This document shows, piece after piece, positions 50,536 to 62,250 of a DNA stretch of 64,000 nucleotides. Numbering within the stretch: the first letter of the stretch is position 1; each line of letters starts with the position of its first letter. The position numbers and the translations under genes are program-made. The notes under the pieces are model-generated. The model searched no databases and was not told the origin of the DNA. It saw nothing but the letters and a program-made list of their open reading frames with translations. Location: positions 17,004,700-17,068,699 of the forward strand of contig OW285191.1 of NCBI GenBank assembly GCA_935421135.1, read 5' to 3'. This stretch comes from Bugulina stolonifera (Eukaryota; Bryozoa; Gymnolaemata; Cheilostomatida; Bugulidae).

Positions 50536-53500
50536 ATGAAAATTAATTTAGAATCTCTGCAGGGGGTTTTATTGTATTCCATAATATTATTGGAAGCTGG
50601 TAGGTTCTCCAGTCCATTTCTGGACCTTCATCACTATACTGTGCACAATTCTACTGGCACCTATACTGAGTCGTTCTCAGTAGACTACTACCATGGACAC
50701 GTCATACTTCCTGTAATGGCTTCCCATGTACATGGTACAATGTATCATGATTTAGCATTCGAAGGAACACTAGAATTTGACGACAGAAAGTTGTATTTAG
50801 AAGCTGTTGATAGACACAGACTGTGGTATCGAGATCAAAGTGTGTTGTATGTTAAAGATGACATTGCCGAGTTCTGTCAGGGAGAGGTCAATTTTCCAGA
50901 TACGCATTTAAACTTCACACACCGTAGAAGTGTGATCAAGTCTACAGAAGAGTTGTATAGAAAATATGGGATACCAGACTCGCATAAGAATAATGTACCC
51001 AGGTATTTATAATAGGCTATAGTGTGTGTACAATGATAGACGTTTCCAGTGAGTGGCTGTGTTGTTGTTAGACATGTTTGAATTATCTAAAGTTATTCTG
51101 ATCGCCTCGTGTTGTGCTTCGAAGGTATAGAATTCTGACATAAAACAACAAATAATTGAGAGCTTATGCATTCCACATGCATGTATTATTTTGTATGTGC
51201 ATTTTTTTGTTTTATTCATTGTTTCAGGCAAAGGTTAAAGAGGAGCACAGATACAAACAAGATAAAATATTGTAAAATACATCTTGTAGTTGATGGCTAC
51301 TTCACACACTATATGGCAAACGACAACAAGCAAGAGGCAGCCAAGATGCTGGCACAGAGTGTTAAAAATGTCCACGAGGTGATATTGTAGCATCATAAAG
51401 AAGGCAATTTTTCCATAGAATATTGCATGAAAAATCCTAATGGAGAATTGCACCTACCTCCTTAGGATCTAATTATTTACACAATGCGTGTTCCAAAATG
51501 ATAATTCTACATTTTATCTATGAATATGTAAATGTTAGCTACTAAGACTTTCTATGAGGAAAGTGACATGCAGAAGGCTGATAATATTTAACATATGCGA
51601 TCGAATGCAATCGTGATGGTCGGTGTCATAGAAAGATTCCAGAAATTTTGAAACTTACAACTTTGTTGCTCTCCGCTACTTGCTTTGAAAACTGTTTGTA
51701 TGATTTTTATAGATATTTCTATCACATGACTTCGACGGGAATAGTTTACCAGACAATATCGGCATCGTTATGTCAGGACTTACATTTATAGACAAGGTTT
51801 TTAATTTCAATTATCTAAAAGCTGAGAAAGATTCAGAAGATTTCTTGAGAAAATTTACAGAAAACTACCAGTAAGTATAACTTACAGTACAATATTATAA
51901 TTTGTAATTTTGTAACTGTACTATATGGATATGTCCATAGTAGAGTAATAACATGTCAACATGACACCCATCTTATATGCTGTACACACTTATAGCTTGT
52001 ATTGTTATCGTCCCAATTCATAGGTTTCCTGATGCATGTGCAGCTCTTGTATACACTTTCCAAGATTTTGGACCCACCTTAGGAATGGCCTGGGTTGCTA
52101 CATCAGAAAGACCATATCGGTTGGTATCACTTTATTAGTAGAAGAGACTTACCAAGAATACTAATCTTTATACCAAATTTGAAATAAAAATATTTTTCCT
52201 CTACACACAGTCACAGCTACTTCAGTTCCAATGACCTGAGGTCCCTAACTCTGGTGTATTTTATATAGGACTGGAATTGGAGCGCCATGGAATCATGGTT
52301 TTGTTACGACGCTATTGAAAGGAAAGAGAGTGACAGCGCGTGTTGCTCAGCTCACACTCATCCATGAACTAGGTCACTCATTTGGTTCATCACATGACCC
52401 TACCGAGTCAGGTGATCGTTAGAGATTAGATTAGATTAGATATTCCTGCTTTGATATTAATGACTGGACTCACTTGCACAACTTCAGTGATTATGTGTTT
52501 TACTTCAGTATATTTTATGCTGCAGGTAACATCTTTTAGTTTACACTGTAGGTCACATCTGCGCTCCGTCTGTTGCACAAGGAGGGCGGTATATAATGTT
52601 CCCAACTACGTCTGAAGGTACGATGCCAAACAACTATGAGTTTTCCCCATGTTCTAAGAATGTCATTGCTGTAAGTCACCAGCTGCTGGATGCATTGTAC
52701 ATCGATAGTTTTATTTGGTGTTCTATTCTAGAGAGTTTTGTTCTCCTCATATTTGCCCATGTAACCATCAGTATTTAGTTAAACATACTAAGTCTATCAC
52801 TGGTGATTGCATTTTAAATATTTGTTGATGACACAATGCCATCAACGTAATTACTCTACTGAGAAAAATTCTGCAGACTTGATCGTATATGAAGATTAAG
52901 AACATTCTGTAGATAATAATTGCGACGAGATCTGTTAAAGCTCTGCGAAGCTATGAGGCACCATACTGTGGTAACGGAAATGTAGAGGAGGGAGAGGAAT
53001 GTGACTGTGGTACTCCGCTATCATGTCACTCTCTCGACCAGTGCTGTGTACCCGCAGGAAATGAGAACCGTAAGTAGTGATCATAAATTTAAAACTTTCG
53101 TTTAACTAATTTACCAATTTTTGTCACATGCATCCTATTTGCATGCCATAAATACTAATTGCTAGATAACTCTATGTTTTCATGTTATGCTACATGTAAT
53201 ATTTATAATATAACAGGAGAATATTTTGATATTCATTTATTTAGAATGCCTATTGCGTCGAGATCAGGGAGTTGTCTGCACACCAGCTGTACATGATTGC
53301 TGCACACAAGACTGTCAGGTGATCCCAGGCAGTGCTAATTTTACCTGCGGTGGTCAGGATGAATGCTCGCAAGAAGTCAGATGTGACGGAGTACACGTGA
53401 CATGCCCGGTAGCATTTCCCGTAGCCGACGCTACTCTATGCAAGGGTGGTACAATGGTACGTCAGCAAACCAGTTTCAATCAAATTGGTGTATGCTATAT

Positions 53501-56500
53501 GATAACATGAATGTGTTTTGACACTCCATGTTAACTATGAATGCATCTTCACTTATTTTATATACAGTTGTGCATAATGTGCATAATGTTGTATGTTACA
53601 ACATACCATTTATCTTCGATTGTTGTGCAATATATCGTATGTGAAAATTATTATACAGCTCAGTAAAACTGTTTCCAAGTTTTAAGAGAATTAGAATTAA
53701 ATATGTAGTTATGGGATACAACGGTAGAGAAACCTCTGCGCATCCAAGTAAATATTCATCCATTAGTTAGATCATGGATATAAATAAATAGAATATCCTA
53801 TAATCTTTCATTCATCAACAAATAATTCATCACTTTTGGGTAAAGCGATTCTCATCCCGAACAGCTTTATGGATCTGTCCAATTGGGGCCAAATTTACCA
53901 AGGATGTGTGTTACTACTTGAACAGATGTGCGAGGATGGAGACTGCACCAAGTCCATATGCTCTGTGGCTGGTCTAGCTGACTGTATGTGTTCTGAACTA
54001 AGTGATGCCTGTAGACTCTGCTGTTTAAACTCATCTAAAGCGGCCGCTAGATGCAGACCTGCTGGAGAATATTCCTGGTTCTCTGAGAATAATTACAAAC
54101 TGACTGAGTGGTTGCAGCCAGGTTTGTTCACTGCAGTAACTTTCTCATTGTGATGATACTTTAGTTATTGTCAATCGATGGCAAAGTGTAACAGCAAATG
54201 TGACATTCTTTACATTGATCAGTGTAGATGATTATAGTCTAAGGATAAGCATTTTCGTAGTTTAACCTTCACTTCCTACGAGGGTTACAATGTATTTGTT
54301 TAATACTATCATACTGACATAGTGTCTTGTGTTAACAGGTTCACTCTGTTTGGATCACACGGGATATTGTGGGACAGATATGTTGTGTGTAAAGCCTGGT
54401 ATAGACTATGTCGGACTACTTGGACTACAGATTGTTAGTCAAAATGTGAACAAGTGGTTCGACAACAACTGGTAATAGTCTAGGCATCACATAACAACAT
54501 GCTTGCCTTTGATTGGCTCTAGCTTACAGCATCCTAAGTCCAGTCGTTCAAATAATATGAACTTAAAAACTGATTTTGAAAGTTGAATATTATGTCATCA
54601 TTTTAGAGATAGTAACTGTTGTTGAAGTAACCAGCAATCAGTGAGATATTCTTAGGTTTACTCATGCTCTACATGGTGCAACAGTTGGCCAAAGTATGGT
54701 TTGTGCATTACATACCATCCAACCTTAACTACTTTACTTGTAGGTATCACTTGATGATATTCATATTCTTAGCTGTGCTATTGGCATTCATATTTAAATG
54801 CACACAGGAAGTAAAACACACCCCCATAAGCAGTGCTTTCAGGTATGTACTTGATTACAGCATCTCCACTGTTTGAACTACTATACAGTGTGCCCTAATA
54901 TTGAACGTGGTAAGCTGGAAGTGTTTTGCAGGTGTCAATGGGTGAACCCAGCTCAAGTTCACCCTGTTTATTGAGCTCAGTGTGTACTAGCAGTAAGCCT
55001 TCATGCTCATGAAATGGTTTAGATATTAATGAGCTAAATGAAGGCGTCTTGAGCCATCCCATAGCTGAGCTGAGCTTAAACTGCAGCAAGTCCAACCATG
55101 AAAACCTGCTGCATGTCATAAAATCAATAACATGTCATTATATTACATAACACTCAAGTTGCATAGTATTTTCAGCAATACTTGAAACCTTGGCAGCTCT
55201 GTTATCATTATAGGGTGCGAAGGTTTGACACAACGCTTTAGCTATTATTTTTATAGCAAACCTGATAATAGACATTGTGTGGCCAAGATAAGTGCATTAG
55301 GTGAATATAAGCTGAGTAACCAATCAAATGGTAAACTGTATTAAATGCAAGTTCAAAATTAAAATAGTGGGCTTGATACACACGCAAATGTTTACCAAAG
55401 CCTGTGTTTATTACCTAATAATTGCAGAGGAGATCAAATCAAAGTTCAAGCATTAGGTAAGGGAATTCAGCCAATAAAATCTTTGCATGTTCTCACCTTT
55501 GTATCAAGGTTGCCTAGTTGAATGTACATTTTCTACCTGATATCCATAGACTTGGCAATATATCAAGAGTTATACAAGAGTGTGAGAGACAGAGAGCACT
55601 ACTAAATCATGAGATAACTCGACTCAATCACAGTGTGAGGATGTTTGAAAAGGGACAGCAGAGTGTGACTGTAGCAGTTGCCAGACTCATGCTGGTGTTT
55701 CCACTGACACCTGTGCATTATGTATACAGGTAAAGACGTGCATTATATAATATACAGGTAAAGTGCATTATATATACAGGTAAAGACGTGCATTATATAT
55801 ACAGGTAAAGACGTGCAGATAGATGATAACCATGTATATATTCCATTTTTATTCTGGCAGAGAATAAGTCCAATGGACTTTTGTCCAGAAAACAAGAAGT
55901 TTAAGTACACTAAGTAAATAAGATTACAGTGTGAGAAGAAAAAAAGAGAAAAGTAGAGAAAAAAAAGCTAAAGTTTGGATTTTACAAAGGCAAACAACTA
56001 CCGGTAAATTAGTTATAGTAATACATATAAAAATTGCTAGCATGTAGTAAATAAAACCAGTAGAGTAAAAGATGAGTAAATAAACTAAAAGAAGTACATA
56101 TAAAATTTTGAGCATTTAGTAGAATAAAACTAATAAAGTACAAGACAGAGTGTTGATAAAATGAGCTCTAATCAGGAAGCACAAGAATATGGTTTTTGAT
56201 GGCATTTTTGAAAGATTGCAAAGATTGACTCATCTTTATGTGGTTGGGGAGAACGTTAAACCTCCCGGCACCAAAACCGGCAATGGCAAATCTGAAATTC
56301 TCCCTGGAGAGTCTAAAACCTTGGCTCTTTGCTAAGCGCGTTTCACTAGTTAATTTCACAGGTAAAAGGTTATAATCGATGACTGGAATTAGGTGGTTAA
56401 CGAGTTTATAAAAAGACAACATATATAGATATTCAAATCGAAAAGTTAATTTTGTAATGTTGAATGCTCGGCGGGTGCTTTTTTTAGAGTTGTTAATGTC

Positions 56501-59500
56501 TATAATTTTTAGACACCGGTTTTCAATTTTCAAAAACTCATTTTTAACGTAATCAGTTGTGGTGTATAACAGTGGGGCACAGTATTCTAAGTTAGCTCTT
56601 ATAAGACCTACATACCATAGAGCAGCTAATTTGGGCGATAAAAACTTTCGATTGCGCTGGAAATTGGTAACTATTGGATAAAGCTTTTGTTTAATCTTGC
56701 TAGTGTGAGACTTAAAATTTAACCGGCTGTCAAGAATAACACCAAGATATTTTATTTTAGAGGACTGTTTAAAAGTTTGATTGTCAAATTTTAGGTCAGG
56801 GGCTTGTATGTCACTAGTATTTGAAATAGTCATGACATCGGTTTTGGCACTGTTTAAAACCAGACAATTTTCACTGTACCAATCTGAAGCAAGTTTAATG
56901 CTTTTCTCCAATAATCCAGTAGAAATAGCTGGATTTTGACCACTAGTGACTAACAAACAGTCATCAGCAAATAAATAGCAATTGCCTAGCATCATCAAGT
57001 CATTAATGAACATTATGAAAAGCAGGGGTCCAAGTACAGACCCCTGTGGAACTCCGGTTGTCACTTTTTGGCAGCCTGAAATGTGTCCATTGACTTTCAT
57101 AGCTTGCTCTCTACCTGCAAGATAATTTTGAATCAGACTAGAAGCATTTTGATGAAAATTAAATTTTACTGATAGTTTCTTCAAAATAATGTCATGGTTG
57201 ACACAGTCAAAAGCTTTTCTAATATCTAGTGCTGATAAAGTGACAAATTTCGACTCGGGTTTAGAAATCATGAACCGAATTTTATTTATAAGTTGCATTA
57301 AAATTTGATCTGTTGATGCACCGCTTCTGAAACCAAATTGTCGAGGAGCAATAAGTTGGTTGAAATCTAAATAATCACGGATCTGGTGGTTAACAATTTT
57401 CTCCATAACTTTGCTAAGAATTGGAAGTAGAGAAATTGGTCGGTAATTGTTCGGTAGTGATGATTTTCCGCTTTTATGGATAGGAATTACTAACGCCTTC
57501 TTCCAAACATTTGGAAATTTGTTGTATTTAAGGCTAATATTTATGACATGGGTTAAGGGATTGAGTATCAGAGGCTCCAAAATTTTATATATGAAAGCTG
57601 GAATTTGATTCAGTCCTCCTGTTTTCCGTGATTTCAATGAATTAAGATACTTTGATACCTCACTGTTTGAAATTTCTTGAAAATTGAATTTGTCAAAATT
57701 CAAAGGTATGGCTATTTTTGGTTCAGTCTCATAGCCACTTGATTTCATTGATTTAGCTTCCTTATTTAGTTTTGCACCGATACTGGAGAAGTACTTGTTC
57801 AATTTTTCTGCAATGTCAGAACTGGCTGTAGATGTAGTACCCAAGTAATCAATTTCATGGATAACATTATTGCATTGAAGATTTTTGCCTTGAAAGATCT
57901 TAATTTTCTGCCATTGATTTAATGAATCATCATTCAAAACAGCATTCATAGCTTTTTTCTTGGCATCTCGAACAGCGTTATTAGCCTTATTACGAGCAAT
58001 ACGATAATTTTCCCAAGCTGTAGACGTTCTATCATAGCCACTATTGATAAAATCTAAAAATGTCTTCTTTTTTAATTTTAGAAGTTTGGATGCCTTTGGG
58101 CATTGCCAACAGAGGTTACTCTTTTGCTTCAGACGTTGTGTCTTAAAGGGTGCAAATTGATCCACTAGATTTTCCACTTTTGATTCTAAAATCGCTGCTG
58201 CTCTATTTACATCATTTACATATTCTATGGAATGGAAATCGACGTATTTAGCAAAATCAAAAAATTCTTGGTCATTAAACTTTCTAAAGTCTCTTTTAGT
58301 AATATAAGAAAAGACTGGCTTAGGACGTTTACAACTAGCTTTGAGTTTAATTGCAAAATGGTCACTAATATCTGTTTTGATGATCTGGTGTTCATGCACT
58401 AGACTTGGAACGTTTGTAAAAAGCATATCAATTAAGGTACGCGAGCTTTTGAAGCACCGTGTGTACTCAGTGACAAGCTGGCTGTATTGATTTAGTCTCA
58501 TGAGAGTTTCAAAGCTTTCTTTCAATGAAGAGTTACAAGACCAGTCCAGATTAAAATCACCAACCATAATTGTCGGTTTACTTAAAATCCTAGCTTCAAG
58601 TAGCTTTTTAAAATTGCTTTTCAATTTGCTAGTAGCACAAGGTGGATTATAAACAAGCACCAAGCAAAATCCAGAATCGGCCATGACAATTTCAATGCCC
58701 AGAATTTCCGTCTCACCACATTTTTCAAAGTCAATCTTTTCAAATTTTATATTTTGCCTTATGTATATAGCTAAACCACCCCCACGTGAAACCATTCCTC
58801 TATCCTTCCTAATCAAAACATATCCTGGTAATTGGAAGAAATTATCAAAGTGTGAATTATTGAACCAGGTTTCAGAAAAACAAATGATGTCATTAATGGC
58901 TAATTCAGGAGAGATTCTAAATTCGTCAAAATGTTTAGGCAATGATCTAATATTAAGATAAATAATACTTATCATTATAATGATGGGAGTATTAGAATAT
59001 TGGGATCTGTTGCATGTGAATGCATTACGTTGTAGTGTTAGACGCGCTGTTTAGCCTACGGCTTGATCTGAGTATAGGTGGCTGTTGTTGATGGATTACT
59101 GACATTTGCGCTTCTTGTAGATGCTCCAGGTCTGCTATATTACTGATCAGGATACGCTCAGCTTTCTCATTGTGTCGTACATATATATTCAGATCTTGTG
59201 TCCAAAGAAACTTATATCCCAAATCTTTCACTCTATCCTTGGTTTTATAATACAAGTCCAACTGGGGTTTAGAGAGGTGTTCATGAATGTAAATTTTACC
59301 GTTGGTTCCAAGTCCCAGCTGCTGGTGTGTTACTCCCTTCTTTGTAAATGTCCATCTGCATTGCACACACACCCACACACACACCCACACGGATATCAAT
59401 GTGTGCATAATTTTCGAACATGTGACTTACAGTTTTAGCTGTTGTGGACTTTAACTATTCTAGCTGATAACATACAACATAGAGCGATTAAACTGGCCTC

Positions 59501-60421
59501 ATTCTAGATTAAAATTTAAATTCATTTATTTACTGCTATTTTAGAGTGATTGTGAACAGTGCTAATGAAGCTGGTGCTGTAAAGAAGTTAATACTTATGA
59601 AGCAGCCAATGATTAAAGACTGCACTTCATATAAAGCTGTCAAATCTCAGGTACTGTAGGTCAACATACAACTATTATTTGTTGTATGTGTAGTTATTTT
59701 ATGCAAGGATTTTCAATGTGTTAGTTGAGCAGTCAGAGGCTTGTTTCATATCCATGAAAATACCTGTTTGAACCCTAGATATTACCACTAGTGGTGATGT
59801 TACTGATGTACACTGCAACTTTTGACTGGAAAATTAAATTTGGCAGCGTTTATGTTTCAAACATACATGTACATGTTTGTGAACTCAGTTTGATTCAATA
59901 CCAAATCAACATGTTCTGTATAGAGTGCCAAGCTTTCCTTAAACAAGATATTGGCGTCTGTATAACGTTATACTGTTGCTTGGCCCAGCACCACAATTGT
60001 ATTGTAGATAAAAGAAGCATTTGTGCAACAATTAGGTTTGTGCTTAGACTTTATGGATGTGCTTTTAGCCAATTAAATGTTTCTGAGGAATACCAGACAG
60101 CAAATCAGGAGAGCACTCTGGGTTTTATGCTGACTTAATAATTTACCTGACATGGGGAGAGCTACAATCATGTATTTACGTGCCTATAAGAATGAGTTGT
60201 TATTATTGTAGACCAGGGAACCTCTATCAGTTGGCAAAGTGAACGAGCAGTTTGAAGGTGTGCTTATGGCTACTATCAATGATCTGACTCAGCGAACACA
60301 AAACCAACTTGATGGATTGGGTATTACCGTCCAATCTCCTGCTCAAGCTAAAAAAATGCTTAAGGAGCATCATAGGAGGTTAGAAAAAGGTGCCATCCAT
60401 GCTTTTAATAAACCTTTATGA
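50536..60421 (+). CDS. ADAM10: ADAM10/ADAM17-clade membrane metalloprotease, 14 exons
   Basis: This is a type I membrane sheddase. Exons are 50536-51002, 51228-51378, 51713-51870, 52024-52119, 52269-52411, 52552-52670, 52913-53069, 53245-53456, 53926-54121, 54339-54471, 54744-54842, 55550-55729, 59545-59650 and 60212-60421. Phases agree and give 808 residues. In order they encode a hydrophobic start (GVLLYSIILLEAG), a prodomain, a furin site RLKR, a reprolysin domain with zinc site HELGHSFGSSHD and Met-turn GGRYIMFP, a disintegrin-like domain starting CGNGNVEEGEECDCG, a Cys-rich region, a GYCGTDMLC membrane-proximal block resembling ADAM10, the membrane segment IFIFLAVLLAFIF, and a cytoplasmic tail of about 165 residues. 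The region after the zinc site (ICAP..AQGGRYIMFP) resembles ADAM17, so assignment within the pair is unsure. The tail shows no PxxP-rich stretch and was not recognised. The 3.8-kb intron before the penultimate exon carries the antisense LINE. Confidence 0.9.
55710..55816 (+). repeat. About 25-bp tandem repeat containing the ADAM exon 12 5' splice site
   Basis: The exon end TATACAG followed by GTAAAG is repeated about four times with an intervening ACGTGCATTATATA, the first copy being the real exon boundary (55729). The frame continues AGG TAA, so any downstream donor would be reached only after a stop codon. Confidence 0.85.
56168..58975 (-). CDS. LINE ORF2: endonuclease plus reverse transcriptase, 935 aa, intact
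   Basis: The N-terminal apurinic-type endonuclease shows NIRSLPKHFDEF, IICFSETWF, MVGDFNLDW and the terminal SDH (DISDHFAIKL). The reverse-transcriptase domain (about residues 450-750) shows NNYRPISLLPILSKVMEKI, QFGFRSGASTDQIL, LDIRKAFDCVNH (motif A), GVPQGSVLGPLLFIMFINDL (motif B), the catalytic FADD (motif C) and KYLGVILDSRLNF. No RNase H is evident. There are no stops or frameshifts over 935 codons, so the protein could still be active and the insertion is probably young. It starts 50 bp after the ORF1 stop. Confidence 0.95.
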   Translation of the reverse strand: MISIIYLNIRSLPKHFDEFRISPELAINDIICFSETWFNNSHFDNFFQLPGYVLIRKDRGMVSRGGGLAIYIRQNIKFEKIDFEKCGETEILGIEIVMADSGFCLVLVYNPPCATSKLKSNFKKLLEARILSKPTIMVGDFNLDWSCNSSLKESFETLMRLNQYSQLVTEYTRCFKSSRTLIDMLFTNVPSLVHEHQIIKTDISDHFAIKLKASCKRPKPVFSYITKRDFRKFNDQEFFDFAKYVDFHSIEYVNDVNRAAAILESKVENLVDQFAPFKTQRLKQKSNLCWQCPKASKLLKLKKKTFLDFINSGYDRTSTAWENYRIARNKANNAVRDAKKKAMNAVLNDDSLNQWQKIKIFQGKNLQCNNVIHEIDYLGTTSTASSDIAEKLNKYFSSIGAKLNKEAKSMKSSGYETEPKIAIPLNFDKFNFQEISNSEVSKYLNSLKSRKTGGLNQIPAFIYKILEPLILNPLTHVINISLKYNKFPNVWKKALVIPIHKSGKSSLPNNYRPISLLPILSKVMEKIVNHQIRDYLDFNQLIAPRQFGFRSGASTDQILMQLINKIRFMISKPESKFVTLSALDIRKAFDCVNHDIILKKLSVKFNFHQNASSLIQNYLAGREQAMKVNGHISGCQKVTTGVPQGSVLGPLLFIMFINDLMMLGNCYLFADDCLLVTSGQNPAISTGLLEKSIKLASDWYSENCLVLNSAKTDVMTISNTSDIQAPDLKFDNQTFKQSSKIKYLGVILDSRLNFKSHTSKIKQKLYPIVTNFQRNRKFLSPKLAALWYVGLIRANLEYCAPLLYTTTDYVKNEFLKIENRCLKIIDINNSKKSTRRAFNITKLTFRFEYLYMLSFYKLVNHLIPVIDYNLLPVKLTSETRLAKSQGFRLSRENFRFAIAGFGAGRFNVLPNHIKMSQSLQSFKNAIKNHILVLPD
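59025..59365 (-). pseudogene. LINE ORF1 C-terminal fragment
   Basis: About 110 codons ending at a stop at 59025 contain NGKIYIHEHLSKPQLDLYYK and GYKFLWTQDLNIYVR. These resemble the C-terminal domain common to ORF1 proteins of several LINE groups (FP25K-like domain). The N-terminal part is missing: upstream the frame runs into a CA-rich microsatellite. The frame upstream of about 59360 is not part of the protein. Confidence 0.75.
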
Positions 60422-60762
60422 TTTTAAATAATAGTATAGATAATGCATTTCATGTTTTTAGTGGAATTTATAATACATATACATGATGTTGTGCTATTGC
60501 AATAATTATATTTATGTATAATAACCAGTGCCAAAACTATCACAGAGCAAAAGAAATATAAAAATTAACACAGTTATGGTCTACGCAATACAAGAATGTC
60601 CACAATTCACAATTAAATATCAGATCACAATAATAATGAGATTGCATGGATTAATAATAGACAACAAAGTAACATGCAAATTACATTAGTCTAGTAGCCT
60701 ATACAGAATCAAAATAGGAAAAGCTTGATTCAGTTGGATGTGTTAGAAATAAACTTGTGGTA
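60422..60762. other. Convergent 3' ends of the ADAM and canopy-like genes
   Basis: This 341-bp AT-rich spacer lies between two convergent stop codons. It must contain both 3' UTRs; no clear AATAAA was assigned on either strand. Confidence 0.5.
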
Positions 60763-61362
60763 TCAAAGTTCATCATTATGCTTCACCGGTTGTGGTTGTT
60801 TAATCTTATGACCATGTTCTTTCATCAGCTCCTCAACAGTTGCACTAAAATGTTTGTCTTCTTTAACAGCCTCTTCAGCAGAAGGCTTTATTTTTACATC
60901 TTCCAGCCGATTATTACCGATGCACTCGCCTGTTAGACTAAGACAAATCTTTCTTTCGAGCAAGTTTCGATCCATATGGCTTGACGTAGAATAATACTTG
61001 GTAAACGTTGAAATAAGTTCTTCATCACCAATTTTGTCAATAAGTGTTTTGCAAGCTTTAGCCATTTTAGGAGGAATGAAATCATATGACTTGAAGTTTG
61101 ACTGATCACACAAGGTGTCCATAAGCTCGTACACTCTGCTTTCAATTCCATCGAAGGATTTTCTGCTCATTTCTTTATCAGTAAGATCGACAATAGCCAA
61201 ACAAGCCGCACATTTTAAGTCATCTTCATCAATTTCATCATTAGCAGTAAAAACTGGTTTATCAGGTTGACAGGAAACTGCAGTTATGCACAAGACTAAC
61301 ACACCAACTTCCAAAACTGGCAGCGCACAGCGCGGCCATTTCCTAGATTTTAACATGAGCAT
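60763..61362 (-). CDS. Canopy-family (saposin-like) ER-resident protein, single exon
   Basis: The 199-residue protein starts with a basic segment and signal peptide (LEVGVLVLCITAVSC). It then has a six-cysteine saposin-type pattern: LKCAACLAIVDL, TLCDQS, AKACKTLIDKIGDEELI, KICLSLTGEC. Spacing and the LxCxAC start resemble canopy homologue 2 (CNPY2) and relatives, which act in the ER lumen on client receptors. It ends KHNDEL, a plausible KDEL-type retrieval signal. No intron is visible, unusual next to its intron-rich neighbours, so retroposition is possible, though the frame is intact. The Met at 61362 was used; the one at 61356 is equally possible. Family assignment is from remembered cysteine spacing only. 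Confidence 0.75.
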   Translation of the reverse strand: MLMLKSRKWPRCALPVLEVGVLVLCITAVSCQPDKPVFTANDEIDEDDLKCAACLAIVDLTDKEMSRKSFDGIESRVYELMDTLCDQSNFKSYDFIPPKMAKACKTLIDKIGDEELISTFTKYYSTSSHMDRNLLERKICLSLTGECIGNNRLEDVKIKPSAEEAVKEDKHFSATVEELMKEHGHKIKQPQPVKHNDEL

Positions 61363-61717
61363 ATCTGTAGGTCAATGGAAGTTCCAGTTTGCCAAATTTA
61401 TGATGACGAGTTCTCAGCAGTCAATTAGGTATTTTATGCACTGTACTTGACCCTGGGTGTGGAGAACTACTGTACATGAATGTTCTTCTGTTACCTGACA
61501 ATACAGATGATAACTATTAGTAGAAATGCAGACTTAATCAAACTGCAGTAGAAGAGTGTATTCCGGCAAAAACACTAATTTTAAAATAAATCATCTACTG
61601 ACTAATCCCTTGACAGTTGAGTTTAATGATTTACTGACTCACACTCAGGAGTAAGTAATAAATAAGTTGACGTCAACTGAGGTTTTAGTTGCTGTTTTCA
61701 TGTGATAATAATTTTAG

Positions 61718-62250
61718 CAGAGCTGGGTCCAAGTCATAGATTTGACTTGACTTGCCAAGTCAAGTCACAAGTCGACTTGACTTGGACTTGCCAACATGTT
61801 GACTTGGCTTGACTTTGACTTGCACATCAATGTGACTTTACTTGGACACATGAATGACTTGTGACTTTAGGTCTCAGCCAAGTCAATATGGAGGATAAAA
61901 ATTTTGTACAGCCTCAACCGTAGTGCCAATATTACTACACATATAGGCTAGTTGCCATGATAGTATAACAACAGACATGCCAAGCTACACCTTGGCATAA
62001 TTTTTCATGCATTGGAATGTCTACTAAAAGAAAAAAGTGATGTTTTGGAAATAGTAAAATTTTTGAAGTTGTCTCCCACTTCACTTGCGTTTCAACTTGC
62101 AAGTAGACAAGTCGACTTGACTTGACTTGTGACTTGCATGATGGCTGACTTGACTTGAGGCAGCACTGACTTGACTTGCCTCCAAAATTTTAGAAATGAC
62201 TTGACTTGTTCTTTCTTGTTGACTTTCAAGCCGACTTGGACCCAACTCTG
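61718..62250. mobile_element. 533-bp hAT-type MITE rich in GACTTG
   Basis: The ends CAGAGCTGGGTCCAAGTC and GACTTGGACCCAACTCTG are near-perfect inverted repeats. They are flanked by AATTTTAG (61710-61717) and ATTTTTAG (62251-62258), a 7/8 match expected for an 8-bp hAT target duplication; the CAGAG end also suits hAT. The body is filled with direct and inverted GACTTG/CAAGTC motifs. It has no coding capacity. Confidence 0.85.

Larger units (their letters stand above)
55920..59365 (-). mobile_element. Non-LTR retrotransposon (LINE), 5'-truncated, antisense in ADAM intron
   Basis: The element consists of a partial ORF1, an intact ORF2 (56168-58975) and a 3' UTR whose limit I place near 55920. 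The 3' UTR has two diverged copies of a unit of roughly 70 bp ending TTTTATATGTA. The 5' end is cut at a CA-rich microsatellite (59355-59395). No poly(A) tail or target duplication was identified. Domain order and the ORF1/ORF2 arrangement fit the Jockey/CR1/L2 assemblage; finer placement needs a tree. Confidence 0.9.

Noticed and set aside
58683..58961. Plus-strand frame of 92 codons
   Set aside because: It is opposite the LINE ORF2 endonuclease domain.
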